Shown here one piece after another: positions 50,808-62,671 of a stretch of 64,000 nucleotides of DNA; the stretch's first letter is position 1, and each line of letters opens with the position of its first letter. The DNA comes from Hyaloraphidium curvatum. Lineage: Eukaryota > Monoblepharomycota > Hyaloraphidiomycetes > Hyaloraphidiales > Hyaloraphidiaceae. The stretch is taken from assembly GCA_025558095.1 (NCBI GenBank), contig JAIVFI010000002.1, positions 682,001-746,000 of the forward strand. The letters run 5' to 3'. The notes under the pieces are model-generated. The model saw nothing but the letters and a program-made list of their open reading frames with translations. It was not told where the DNA came from and searched no databases. The position numbers and the translations under genes are program-made.

Positions 50808-53800
50808 ATGCCGCGGCACGGGCACTCGGGGGGGGCGGGAGCGGGAGTTGCGGGGGGCCCGGCAACCGCGGGGGCGGCAACCGGGGGGGCGGCTGCCGCG
50901 TCGCCGGCTGCACACGGGGCCACGTCAGCTGCACACGGGGCCACGTCAGCGGTGCCCGCGGGTGGGGGAGGGCTGCCGGGTGGAGGCGGAGGGCGGCCCG
51001 GGACGTGGGACGCCATCCGCGGGGCGGTGCGGCGGCACCGGACGGAGCAGCCACCGCCGCTCGCGTTCGCTGTGCCGCGCGGCTTCGCGTTCGACGACGC
51101 GGCCGGCCGCCTGTACTTTCTGGCGCTCGAGGTCGTCGCCGGCAGGGCGCCCGCGCTGGGCACGCCGCCGCGGGGCCGGGGCAGGCCGCGCGCGCCATCG
51201 ATGCCCGCGCCCGCCGCGCCGCCGCTGCGCACGTGGAGCATCTTCTACGCCGCGCTCGACAGGCCGGCCGCACCCGGCATCGGCCACACCGACGGCCCGC
51301 GGCGCAGGCGCAAGTCGTACGCGGACGTGGCAGCCGCCCTGTCGCGGCTGGAGCAGAAGCTGCTCGCAGGCCCCGGCGGCTCGGACGACGACGACGACGA
51401 CGCCACCGCAGCCGCCAGCCAGGCGAGGCCGTCGACAGCGGGCACCTACGCAGACGCGGCAAACAGCAGCGACGACGGCGACCTGGCCTCGGAGCACGGC
51501 GCAGCCTACGTGGGGATCAGTAAGTTGCTGTCGCGCTGCATAACTGTCCACCGCCTAACTGTAGTTGCAGCCAACTCGCCCGGCTCGGCCGCCTCGCTGT
51601 TCGGCATGGGCCCGCTGCACGACCTGCTCGAGACGTCGCGCTCGCTGCCCGCGCTGCCAAAGTTCCTGCTCTCGCACTCGTCGTCGAGCTCGCTAGCCGA
51701 GACGCACTCTAGGCAGCGCTCGCAGCCCTTTGCCGCCGAGCCCATGCCGCTGCTGCCCATCTCGTGGGTCGCGCGCCAGGCGTCCAACACGCCCACCTCG
51801 CCCGTGGTCGGCCCCGGCCTCGCCGCCGCGGCGGCCGCCTCGGCCTTCAACCCGCGCGACGAGGGTGCCGTCTCGCGCGACGCGGGCCGCTCCGCCGGCA
51901 TCCTGCGCTTCCGCCTGCGCCCCGCCCCGGGCGCCGACGGCAAGCCCCGCGCCCTGCTCGCCTTCACCCACGGCAACGATCTCCACGCCGGCGTCGTCGA
52001 CCCGTCGTCCTCACACGCCACCTTCCTCCCCGAGCCCGTCGACGCCGCCGCGGGAGCCGACCCCCGCACGGACGTCAAGCTGTGCCCCGACGCCGACCTG
52101 GTCTCGTACGTCCGCGGGGGCGACATCTACGCCGCCACCGTGCCCGTCCCGGGTCGCTCCGTGCGCGAGCACAGGATCACCTTCTCGTCGGTGGAGCACC
52201 CGGGCGGCGGGGTCACGTGCGGCGCGGGCGAGTACGTGATGCAGGAGGAATTCGGCCGGCGGACGGGGTACTGGTGGGCCCCCGCCGCGTGCGGCGGCGG
52301 CGACCGCGGGCCGCGGAGGATGCTCTACCTGCAGGTGGACGAGCGCGGCGTCGAGGGCGTGCACCTGCCGCGGCCGGGGATGGCCGAGGTGTTTGGGCTG
52401 CCCGGCGCCGCGGGCGGCGCGCCGGGGGACAGGGTGCCGTACCCGCGCGCGGGGGGCAAGAACGCGCGGTGCGAGCCGAGGATCGCGGAAATGGTCGTGT
52501 CGCCCGCCGGGGACCTGGAGGGGCTGGTGCACCGCTCGCTGCGCGGGGAGCACACGCTCGACAGGCTGTTCCCCTGGATGGAGTACGTGATCCGGGCGGG
52601 GTGGCTGCCGGACGGGCAGGGCGTGTGGTTCCAGCTGCTCGACAGGGCGCAGCAGCGGCTGGCGCTGGTCAGGGTGCCGCTGGACCTGTTCCGCCCCGAG
52701 GGCGAGGACGAGGGGTCGTGGGTGGCCGAGAACGGGGACCTGCACGTCGAGGTGCTCTGGGAGGAGCACACGTCGCTGTGGATCAACGCGCACGACTGCC
52801 TGCGCTTCGTCGAGCCGCCGCTCTTCGCCGCCAAGCCCGTGGTGCTCGCCTTCCTGTTCGCCTCGGAGCGCACGGGGTTCCGCCACTTGTACCACGTCGC
52901 CGTGCACGCGGGCTCGCGCAGCCACGTGCGGACCTACTCCAACCCCACCATCCAGCCCAACGGCTCGCTCGTCACGTACCCGCACTGCACCATCCGGCAG
53001 CTCACGGCCGGCCCGTACCCGGCCTGCGCGTCCGAGCTCGCCGGCGTGGACGAGCACCGCCACCTCGCCTACTTCCACGGCAAGCGGGACGATCCCACCG
53101 AGACGCACCTGTACGCGTGCTCGTACGCCGAGGGCCAGGGCCGCGCCGTCGAGACGGTCGATTCGCGCACGCGCGTGCGCGGGTTCGGCACGCACCACCA
53201 CCACTCGGGCAACGGCACCCCGCACGGGCACCACCCGCACCACCACCACCACTGGGAGGACTGGGACGACCACGTGGCGCTGCTCACCGAGCCGGGCAAA
53301 AGCCACCAGGTCACCATGAACGACGCGTGCACGCGCTTCGTGGACGTGGCGAGCAGCGTCGCCGATCCGCCCGAGTGCCGCGTGTTCGACCTCGTTTTCG
53401 AGCCCGAGAGGGACGAGCACGGGAGCCCGCCGCGCAGGGGCGTGCAGGCGCCCGCGCTCGGGCTGCCGAGGGACGTGCCGGGGCGGGAGAGGTCCTTTTC
53501 CGGGGCCAGCTTCTCCGAGTCGTTCGCGAGCAACCGCTCCCGCGCCAACTCGCGGAGCTCCGCGACCTTTGTAGCCCCCCCTGCCATCGTGCGCCCCAAG
53601 CTGCCCCGCGCGAGGCTGCTCGCGACCCTGCCCAACCCGAAGCGCGCCGACACTATGGACGACCACGGGGAGATGGAGCTGGTGTCTGCCGAGGACGGCA
53701 TGTTCCGGATGCAGCTGCACGACCACGAGTCGGCCGAGCACGGCCACGGCAGGCACGAGCACCACGCCAACGGCGCCGTCCCCGCGGAAGAGCTCTTCGA

Positions 53801-54826
53801 GCGCGACCACGCCCTGTCGACGCCGCTGCCGGTCATGTTCTCGTTCGCCAACTCGGCCAACGTCGTCCTGTACGGCATGCTGTACTACCCGGACGAGGTG
53901 CCCGGGGGCGGGGACCTGCCCACCATCGTGCGCGTCTACGGCGGGCCCAACGCGCAGGTCGTGACGAACGACTGGAAGAGCCCGCAGTGGATGCGCATTT
54001 TTCTGGCGCTGAGGCTCGGGTGCGTCATCTCGTTCACCCCAAACAGAGCGTGCGCCATCGCTGATCCTCGTCCCCCAGGTACTGCGTGCTGATCGTGGAC
54101 AACCGCGGCTCCTGGGACCGCGGCCTCGTCTTCGAGGCCCCCCTGCAGGGCCGCTTCGCCACGGTCGAGGTGATGGACCAGATCGAGGCCCTGCTGTACG
54201 TCATGTGCTGCACCACCCTGGGCGAGCACCTCGACAACGGCAGCGTGGTGGACGTTGTGCACCGGCTCGGGGTCGAGTGGACCGTGGGCGTGGACTCGCT
54301 GGACTCGGTGTGGGCGCGGTGCAAGGCCGCGACCTCGGCCAGGCGGAAGTACCACGGCGCCCGGAGGCTCGTGGATCCCGACCGGATCGCCGTGACGGGC
54401 TGGTCGTACGGGGGCTACCTCTCGCTCATGATGCTGGCTCAGCACCCCAACATCGTGCGCGTTGCCGTCGCGGGCGCGCCCGTGACGCAGTGGTCGCTGT
54501 ACGACACGGCGTACACGGAGCGGTTCCTTTCGCGCCCGTCCGATAACCCTGGGGGCTATTCGCGCTCCTCGGTGCTGGACGTGGCGCACTGCCTCCCGGA
54601 CGAGGAGAACCGCCTGCTGATCGTGCATGGGGCCATGGACGAGAACGTGCACATCACGCACTCGCTCATGCTGGTCTCGGCGCTGGTCAAGCTAAACAAG
54701 CCGCACCAGATCCAGATCTACCCGAACGAGAGGCACGGCCTGAGGCAGCCCGGGAACGCGGAGCACTACGATACCCTGTTCTTCCACTTCCTGGCACGGG
54801 CGTTCCGCGATGTCGAGCGGGCTTGA
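50808..54826 (+). CDS. S9B dipeptidyl peptidase, DPP8/9-like, enlarged (1302 aa)
   Basis: ATG 50808 (the frame 5' of it has only GTG). Exons 50808-51519, 51571-54019 and 54079-54826; introns 51 and 59 nt; total 3909 nt. A ~330-residue low-complexity N-terminal extension precedes the beta-propeller (MQEEFGRRTGYWWAP; SERTGFRHLYHV). The hydrolase domain shows YCVLIVDNRGSWDRG, the nucleophile GWSYGGYLS (Ser), HGAMDENVH (Asp) and NERHGLR (His). A ~50-residue insert (DNGSVVDVVHRLGVEW region) separates the strand before the nucleophile from its usual partner, and His/Gly-rich and Ser-rich loops enlarge the propeller. No signal peptide: likely cytosolic, cleaving Xaa-Pro/Ala N-termini. Confidence 0.9.
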
Positions 54827-55085
54827 ATGTGAGGACTGAAGCCGCGGGAGGATCGGACAATGCGTCATGCGCATGTGATGGAAGCGAAAATGCGGAAGAG
54901 AGGAAGGTGGATGAAGGACCGTTGGTCCAATGTAGATATGGGAGCCGTTCGCGGCGCATGTATATACGGGAAAAAGACATCTTTGTCAAGGCGAGAACGG
55001 CCGGACGAGTGGAACAGAATCCAGAAATTGCGAGGAGTCCTGTACCATGGGCATCAATCTGTACACAAAGACGCAAATAGCGCGT
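54827..55085. other. convergent intergenic region
   Basis: 259 bp between the DPP stop and the eL42 stop; AT-richer than the flanks, no supported frame. Confidence 0.5.
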
Positions 55086-55518
55086 CTAGAAAGTGAGAGC
55101 GGCACCCTTGGTCTTCTTCTCGCCGCCGAGCTCGAAGTGTTTGCACCGCTTCAGAGCAAGCTGCATCTTGTACTGGGGTCGCGTACGGGCCGTCAGACAT
55201 CGGACACGAGCAAACGCAGCGGCCTTCCAACCTTGCAGACGGTGCACTCCAACCGCAGCACGATCTTCTTCGTCGTCTTGGCCTTCTTGTGGAAGACCGG
55301 CTTCGTTTGGCCACCGTACCCCGACTGTTTGCGGTCGTAACGCCGCTTGCCTGCGACAGCGGATCGCTCAGCTCCCCTTCGCGCACCCGCGACCGGCCGG
55401 CCTCACCCTGCGCAAAGAGCGACGCCTTCCCCGTCTTGTACTGCGTGACCTTGTGCGGGGTGTGCTTCTTGCACTTCTGCCCCTTGCAGTAGGTATTCCT
55501 CGTCTTCGGGACGTTGAC
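55086..55518 (-). CDS. 60S ribosomal protein eL42 (L44), exons 2-4
   Basis: Exons 55518-55407, 55350-55232 and 55172-55086; introns 56 and 59 nt. The spliced protein begins [11 protein letters not shown] and includes [30 protein letters not shown], the zinc-binding pair in LECTVCKYKMQ and ends [12 protein letters not shown]. In this gene family the start ATG is often alone on exon 1 with an intron directly after it. The acceptor ...CGCAG before GTCAACGTC fits that, but I could not identify exon 1 upstream. Mature length would be 106 aa with that Met. It functions near the E-site of the large subunit. Confidence 0.9.
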
Positions 55519-56230
55519 CTGCGCGGGCGGGACCGGTTGGCCTCTGCTCCGGAACACGCCATCCCGTCCATCCGAGCGAACGAAAGCCATCGACCTCCAC
55601 ATCCTCCCGAAATGGTAGAGCTCCGTGCCTTCCGGGTCTTCCGCGTGGGCTGGGAGCGGTCCCAAGAGACACGCGGCGGGGAGGGCACGTCGGCCCCACG
55701 CCCGACCAGAGCTCCCTGCCCAACGACCACCCCATCGGGATATGGAGAGGCTCCAAAAGATTCCGTTGCCGCCCAGGAAACCGCTCAAGTCGACCACGGG
55801 GCACGGCCCGCGGCCCGCACCACCTCCTGGGTCGGCGCGTTGGCAGCCCCTCCCACGACCTACAGCCCGACAGCAGCCCGACAGATAATCGGCCTCCCTG
55901 CTCCGCCGACGTTGACACCCCCCAGGCCCGCCAGAAAGGGATACTCGCCATCGCTAGGCCGGTGAGAGCGCAGTTGAGGGACAGGTGGGACCGTTGTTGA
56001 CGCCTCCGAGACGCAGGGTTTTCCAAAAAAGGACTGACCGCAAACACCACCTCGGACTACTTCCGGCGTAATCCGGCAGCTCAATCCATTATTGAAATCA
56101 ACTCATACATGGCCAGTTTGCTGATGATTTGTTCGAGGGTATCGCGTGCGGCGACAAAGCGACATAGGAAGTCTGTGGTTCATTCAGAGGGTTCAGAAGG
56201 ACGACCAGTTCCAATCCGACGGCATGGACA
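55519..56230. other. upstream region of eL42 and 3' flank of the FYVE gene
   Basis: 712 bp with no recognised coding frame apart from the missing first exon and long first intron of eL42, which should lie here. GC-driven open frames on both strands show no family features. Confidence 0.45.
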
Positions 56231-56780
56231 TTATCGGAGCTTTTCACGGGATGAAAAGATCAGCGAGGAAGCGATGACCCGCGGAGCACGCCCACCGAGG
56301 TCCCCGGCGATGCTCGGCCTTTGCTTCGCTGTCACGGGCAACGGCTGCTGCTGCGGTTCCCTCGCGGAAGAGTCCTGCTGCACCTCCGGCAGCTCCCGCT
56401 CCGCGTGGTCCGATGCCGGCGACGCCGGGCTGTCCTCGGTCTGGGGTCCGGGCGTGGCCGCGAAGCTCTCGAGGCAGCGATCGCAGACTCGGACAAGGAC
56501 GCCCCGCTCGGGGTCGTGGTTCGCGTCCAGGTCCAGAGGCGCCTCCATCGACGAGTGTGCCGCGCAAAAGATGCCGCCGCATGCCCTGTCGGACTCGGTA
56601 AGGGGTGGGACGGCCTGGGACGGAGGTTCGCACGGACCTGCAGTGGTGCCGCCTCACGTAGCCGAAAAGCGTCAGGCCGAACCGCACGTCGCAGGCCGGG
56701 TCCTCGCAGGAGCCGACGTCCGCATCGGCTTTCCAATGAGAGTTGCGCATCCCAGGAACAGTCGAGGGCCCCTGCCCCAT
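56231..56780 (-). CDS. small FYVE zinc-finger protein (165 aa)
   Basis: Exons 56780-56638 and 56585-56231; intron 52 nt; total 498 nt. The FYVE domain occupies most of the first 80 residues: HWKADADVGSCEDPAC (WxxD), the basic phosphoinositide motif VRRHHCRACGG spanning the intron, FCAAHSS, and VRVCDRCLESF; eight zinc-ligand positions are visible. The C-terminal ~75 residues are acidic and Gln-rich. It binds PI3P on endosomes by family knowledge. It is divergent from the ALY/REF gene over 83 bp. Confidence 0.88.
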
Positions 56781-56863
56781 CTTGCCCCTGACTGGTTGTC
56801 GATCAACCCCTTCGCCCTGCCCTTCCTATCGCATCCGTTTTTCGCGTCTCCGTCCCCGCAATA
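56781..56863. promoter_or_regulatory. 83-bp divergent promoter, FYVE / ALY-REF
   Basis: Start codons of the two genes are only 83 bp apart; the interval must hold both core promoters and leaders. No TATA box is visible. Confidence 0.5.
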
Positions 56864-58275
56864 ATGGCCTCGCTGCTCGACCTCTCGCTGGACGACATTG
56901 TCGCGATGAACAAGAAGAAGGATGCGCCGCGCGGCGGCGGGCGCGGGCGCGGCGAGCGCGGCGGCGGGCGCACCCCGCGCGGCGGCCGAGATGACCGCGG
57001 CGGCCGCGACGACCGCGGCGCGCCCCGCCCGCAGCCGCGCGCCGCGGCCGCGCCGTACAAGGTGCCGCAGAAGCCGCGGCCCGACGTCAACGAGGTAACT
57101 GCGCCGCGCCGCACCGCGAAGCCGCTGACGCCCCGCAGGTATGTTAACGGCACACCGGCGAGTACCGCGAGAGAGAGGCGTCCTCGGAGACCCAAGACCA
57201 GTCGAGGCGCCGCGGCCCGCGGGCCGCCGCCAGTGCTCTGCAGTGCTCTCTTTCTCCGGACTCGCCGAGGCGCATTGAGAACCATCGTAACGGGCCGTAT
57301 CCGCCCTCGCTCGCTCCTTCGCAACCAAGACGTGGCAGCACGACATGTTCCCAGGCGCCGGGCGCGGGAGGGGCGGCGGCAGGCAGGCGGCGGTGCGGGC
57401 CGGCGGCGACGCGCCGGCCGCCAGGAGCACGCGGATAAGGGTCGAGAATCTGCACTGGGAGGTCAGCGAGGACGATTTGGTGCGTCATTCCTCTTGCTTC
57501 GCCCCGTAGAAATGCCGCTGACCGTACTTTCGACAGCGCGAGCTCTTCGGCGGCGTCGGCGAGGTCAAGAAGGTCAAGCTCTTTTTCGACTCCGCGGGCC
57601 GTTCCGAGGGCGCGGCTATGGTCGAGTTCGCGGACCCCGACGCGGTGGACAGCGCCGTCGAAAACTTCAACGGCGTCGAGCTCGACGGCATGGTCATGAC
57701 CATCAACGTCATGGCGGCCCCGAAGCCCCGGGGCAAGCCCGCCGACGAGGCGCGCTTCACCGTCAGCTTCGGCGGCATGCGCGCCGACAAGGCCGGTCAG
57801 GGCATCCAGGCGCGGCTGGGCTCCAAGCCCGCGAGCATCCTCGATCGCGTCGGCAAGAGGGTGCCAGATGCCAAGGCCAAGGGCACAACCGGTGGCGGCG
57901 GCGGCGCGATCCGCACCAACCAGCGCGAGCGCGGCGGCGGCAATGCCGGGTCGACGAGGGGCCGTGGCAGGGGAGGTCGGGGAGGGGCGGGTCGTGAGGG
58001 CAGGAAGGGCCCCTTGACCGCGGAGGCGCTTGACCTAGAATTGGATTCGTACATGACCGTGGGTTGGTTCTGCGCCTACGCAACGCATTTCTCTCGTTCT
58101 AACTCGCTTCCGATCGGATCCGCAGGGTGACCTGGAGATTGCCGAAGCCGCGCCGGCCGCACCGGCCGTCCGCTTCGATCGGCGCAAGGTCGTCGACTAC
58201 GAAGACGGCGAAGTGCCCAGCGGCGAGGCCGAGAACGTAGTTGCTTTCCAGGAGGACGTCGGCATGGCCGAATAA
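56864..58275 (+). CDS. ALY/REF-type mRNA export adaptor (about 350 aa)
   Basis: Exon 1 56864-57094 starts MASLLDLSLDDIVAMNKKK, the N-terminal UAP56-binding box, followed by RGG repeats. Exon 2 57330-57479 leads into the RRM (IRVENLHWEVSEDDL), exon 3 57537-58058 completes it (LFFDSAGRSEGAAMVEF), and exon 4 is 58126-58275. Introns are about 235, 57 and 67 nt; total 1053 nt. The second RGG region and LTAEALDLELDSYM are the conserved C-terminal box; an extra 49 residues follow it. As part of TREX it loads export receptor on spliced mRNA. The first intron is long and its acceptor (CAACCAAG) is the least certain junction. Confidence 0.87.
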
Positions 58276-58708
58276 AATGAAACCGGCGCGCACAGTGTGC
58301 ATGTACGTACGTATGTGAAGAAAACATCTCAGACCCCACACGCCAACTTTTATTAGTCCAGAACCGGCCTCTCCGGGCAGGGGGCCGCGACCGGGAATCA
58401 GGGAAGCAAAGCGGAGCACGGAAAGGGTGGGATTCGGGGCAGTCGGTGCCCCGATGGACGGAGAAGGTGATTGTTCGGCAACCCACCGAGCCCACGCTTC
58501 TGCCAGAGATGAACAACTTTTGCCGACTTCGGACCCTTTCGGGGATGTCGAGCACACCTTCTTCCAACACTTTATCTGAGGCCTTGAGCTGGGAACGGGG
58601 CAAACGGGGCGGACGACGGCGTCGGGAGCCTTTACTAACTCCAGCTTCCCGTTCATCAGGTGCTTCGACGCTCTGTAGCGACCGAATGTGCTATTCTCCC
58701 AAACGAGT
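58276..58708. other. convergent intergenic region, ALY-REF / INCENP
   Basis: 433 bp between two stops. It holds an AT-rich block with TACGTACGTATGTG near 58300-58320. Open frames spanning it are not supported. Confidence 0.5.
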
Positions 58709-61700
58709 TCATTGGAAACCCATCATCCTGCTGTATTCCTCCTCCTCCTCCTGCGTCAAGCGGTCCGCGCCGCCCCAGTTGCCGGAGCTCGTCCTTTTGT
58801 GATACTTGTGGGCACGAGCGGGGTTCTGGAACACGTCTGGAATGGGCGTTCGACGGATCAGCTCGATTCAGAGCTGGCATAAGTGCGACTCGGGCGCACC
58901 TTCCAAAGCGAGCGGCTGGACCTTGCCGAACACCTTTTCGGGGTTGAGCTGGCTCTGCGTGACGAGGGAGAAGTGCAGGTTCGGGGTCTGCGCCCAGCCC
59001 GGCACCGGCGCCTTGTTCTCCCTGTGGTCGTCGTCGTCGTCCGATTCGCTGCATAACGACGGTCATCAGTCCCTCGCGACGTAGCGGCCTCCAATCTGCT
59101 CACTCCGAGGGAATGTCCGGAATCTCGCCCCCGTACAGGTCGGTGATGGATTGGGGCGACGGTTGACCCTTGGCGGCTTGTTGCTGGGCAGGCTGCAGCA
59201 AGCCTGGGCTGAGTATCGGGTTCGCTATGGGTTTGTAAGGCACGGGAGCCGCGGGGGCGGTCGGCGGCTTGGACGCCGAGTCGCTGGGTGCTTTGGGCAG
59301 CGGAGCCGATGCGGCAGCAGACTTCTGCACGAGGCTTAATGCCGGTCGTGCCAAAAACGTGTGCCTTCCGACTCACTGCTCCGGCGAGCTGACCGGCCGA
59401 TCGGGGTGCATCATCCTTCGGCTGCGAAGCTGGCTTGGCCGGGGCCGCCGTAGGACCAATCTGCTGATCGACAGCGGGCTCTTCGATCCTCGCCACCTTT
59501 CGGTGGGGTTCTGCGAGTTCTGGCGAGCGAGGCCTCTTCGGTGGAGGGAGCGCCTTCTCCTGGCTGGGCGGCAGCGGAGCTTTCGCCGCGAGCAGAGTCT
59601 CCGGTCGCTTGTTCAACGTTGGGATATTCGACTTCTGTGTCTGCGGAGCGGTTGGCAAGCAACAAAACTGCATCGATCGAGGGACATACCGGGGGGACTT
59701 CCTTGGGCGGGATCTTTGGCCGCTCGGATTCGACCACCTTGGGCTTCTCGGCAGCGTCTTTTGGTTTGTCCGCCGCGACAGGAGGTCGCACGACGGCGGC
59801 CTCGGCTTTCTTCTTCCACTCCTCTTCTTTGCGGCGAAGCTCTTCCGCGCGCTTGGCTTCCTCTTGTTGCTTCTTCAAGATCGCCTCCTTGCGCCGCTCC
59901 TCGACCTGCTCTTTGAGCTTGATTCGCCGCTCTCGATCCATTTCCTCCTGACGGGGAAATTGGCGCAAGCTCGGCACCCCTTTCGGAGCAACGCACCTTC
60001 TCTCTTGCAGAAGCGGCTGCGCTCAAGGCTTTGATTTCCAATTGCCGAGCTTTCTGGCTCGATGCGTCTTTGCCGAGATCGGTCGGAACAAAGGTTGTCG
60101 TTCCCGATATATTGTCGGCCTGCCGCGCGCATGCCCATCAGGAGAACGCCAGAGTGCGCCACGAGTGATGAACCGTACCTGGGCGACTCCCGCAAAGAAG
60201 GACATGGACAGTCGCTCCTGCTCGCCCTCCTCGATCTCGTGCGTCGCCTCCTTCGCAGGAGACGGTTTCTCCGCCTCCGCTTCCTCCTTGTCTTTCGGCA
60301 CAAGATCGTCGTGGGCAGTTGCCAGCGGCAGCAGCTTGGGTGAAGCCCGAAGTGCAGAGCTTCCTTGAACCACTTCGGGCGCAGTATATGTCTCCGACAT
60401 TCCCGAGCCCGGCACGGCGAGCAGGGTCTTGGCGGGCAAGACCGAGTCGGTGCCGAACTGCGAGGCAACATGTTCAGATGATGCTTTGCCTTGGCCGGCC
60501 GAGCTTGGTGCCACATCTCCGTGGGGAGGGGAAACCGTATTGGCACCTTCGGCCGCCGGTTTCGGGTCGCTTTCCTTCGAACGGGCAGGTATTGGCAGAG
60601 ACCGTTCGGGCCCCTGCGAGGAGCTTGTCGACGCGGAACCGTGTGACGTTCCGCTGGCTGGCTTCTTCAGGCGGGAGAGATCCCCCTTGAGTTTGTCGAC
60701 GGACGACTTGATTATCGTCTGGAGACGTTCGTCCTGCCGCAGTGCTTCGCTCTCCGCACGGCCCACGATATCAATGTCCGCCCGCGGGCTCTTGGAGGTA
60801 TCTGCAACGGAAATATCCTGTGCGTCGGCGTCTTTGGCAATGCTGGGCCGAATAGCAAAGTCCACAGATGAAAGAGTTTCGGCAAGCCTCGGAAACTTCA
60901 TGGTCGATTGCTTGGGTTCGGACGGGAAGAGGTCGTGTCGTGGCTTCTTCACCACGGCATTCTTCGCATCCAAAGCCCGTTTCGACCCTGAAGAAGAGGC
61001 TGTGGGTAGTGCCTCAGGTTCGTGCGAATCCTGGATCGGTTGCTCGGCGCTTGTACCGGTCTGTACGTCAGGATAATCGCGGGCCGACGACGCCGAATCC
61101 CTCGGAAGCTCAAGTTGCCCCGCAGTGGCCAGTACCGACGTCGACTGCCCTGATGCTTCCAGGGCGTCCAGCTGGGGCACAGTCGCAAGTGCAATAGCCT
61201 CCTCCGCCGTCTCCAACTCAATTGGTGCGTGCAGCTCAGATGCGAGCGCAGCGTCGGCTTCAGGCGTCAATGAGCCCTCCTCCAGGGAGCTTGCCTCGAT
61301 GACGCCGGTTTCCTCTTGCGACGATGCTGCGGGAGGCTCCTCTCCCGCGGGAGCAGGCCTCTCGGCATCTTTGTTGCCCCGGGCCCTTGCGGCCGTCGCC
61401 GCTTTGGAGCTTGCCCCTTTCCGCAGTTGCACCTTCCTACCTCCCTTCTTTCTTTGGGAGGCCGTCTCGTCTTCTGCAGGGGCATCGCCAGCTTGGGAAG
61501 CATTGACTTCCTGAACCGCTTCGGGGTTTTCGTCCACGGGCTCCGCATCAACAGTCGGCGTCTGTGCAACGGCAGGCGAATCGTCCTCCGGTCCCTGCTG
61601 CTCCTCATTGGCGGCCGCCTTGTTCTTGACCCCTCCTTGCCGCTTGCGTGCCGGTCGTGGCGGCCGCTGCGACTCCTCGACTTTAGCTTTGCGTCGGGGT

Positions 61701-62208
61701 GCCTTCTTCCGGCCCTCGGGCTGGAGTTCCTGGGTGCTCGCGTCCTCGACCACATCGTCGTTGCCCACATCTATGGGATGGAGCTGTGATACGTTGGCAG
61801 TCTCCTGGACCTCCTCGTCAACAGGAGCAGGTGGTGCCTCGACATCCTCGTGGGCAGCCGCAAGATCCTCGTGGGCAGACTCAACACCTCCTGGAGCAAT
61901 CGTCGGGCTCTGGGTCCTAAAGTTAGGTGACGATATGGCCGCATATCGGAGCAGACTCACCGTGTACGATATGTCGTCGAGGATGGTCAAGAGATCCGGC
62001 GATACATGCTCGACGAGCCTGGATCGAAATGTCAGGGCGTTCCTTCACGAAACATCGAGTTCGCCCACCCAAAAGAAGACAATTGGGAGACAAACTGCTT
62101 CAGCATGGCAATGTTGCCGGCGTACAGTTCCTCGACCTCCCAAAGCTTCTCCCGCGTCACCGTGCTGAACCCAAACTCGGCCTCGTCCACGACGAACGGC
62201 CGCTCCAT
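58709..62208 (-). CDS. inner centromere protein INCENP/Sli15 (1001 aa)
   Basis: Nine exons: 62208-62069, 62018-61961, 61909-60179, 60053-59997, 59947-59690, 59640-59377, 59324-59104, 59048-58900 and 58836-58709; total 3006 nt. The N-terminus (MERPFVVDEAEFGFSTVT) is short and helical. A long acidic/Pro/Ser region follows. Residues about 595-700 form a highly charged single helix (RIKLKEQVEERRKEAILKKQ). The C-terminal IN-box that binds and activates Aurora kinase reads PGWAQTPNLHFSL, NPEKVFG, then TSSGNWGGADRLT; the last intron (58837-58899) removes an in-frame stop inside the box. It is the scaffold of the chromosomal passenger complex. Confidence 0.9.
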
Positions 62209-62671
62209 GGCTCCAAAATGTTCAACGAAAAGCCAAAACTCGCTTCCGAACTGCGCTCAACGGGCCCCGGGGCGCCAGGAGTCGCAAGTGGCCGCGAAAC
62301 CGGTCGACGCGTCCGTTCGCCCCGTTGTCCGCGCTCTCCCCAGTGTCCGCCTCCTACAGAAGGGGTCTCTCGAGACTTCGCTGCAACGCAAAGACGTCTC
62401 CCGGAACCGCACAGCTCCCGCCGCAGGTCTCGAATTCGTGAAGAGGTCCTCGGCCCCCAAACACTTCCATCAACCATGAGAGACTTCAGTCACACCTTTC
62501 ACGCCTCACAGATTCGTTGCACGGCTACGAACTTCAATATCAAAAATCATGAATATAGCAGCTACATCCAATTGTTCCGCGGCCCCGCAGCTCACTTCAG
62601 CGACTTCAACTTGTCCATGTTGAAGCTAGAAAAACCGTCAGCTTGAACCACGGATAAGCGGACGCATGACA
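62209..62671. other. promoter side of INCENP / 3' flank of the coiled-coil gene
   Basis: 463 bp between tandem minus-strand genes. The half nearer 62520-62640 is AT-richer, as expected for a 3' end. No gene is seen. Confidence 0.5.

Noticed and set aside
52011..53810. 599-aa minus-strand frame opposite the DPP gene
   Set aside because: Val/Arg/His-rich complement of the peptidase codons with no recognisable domain.
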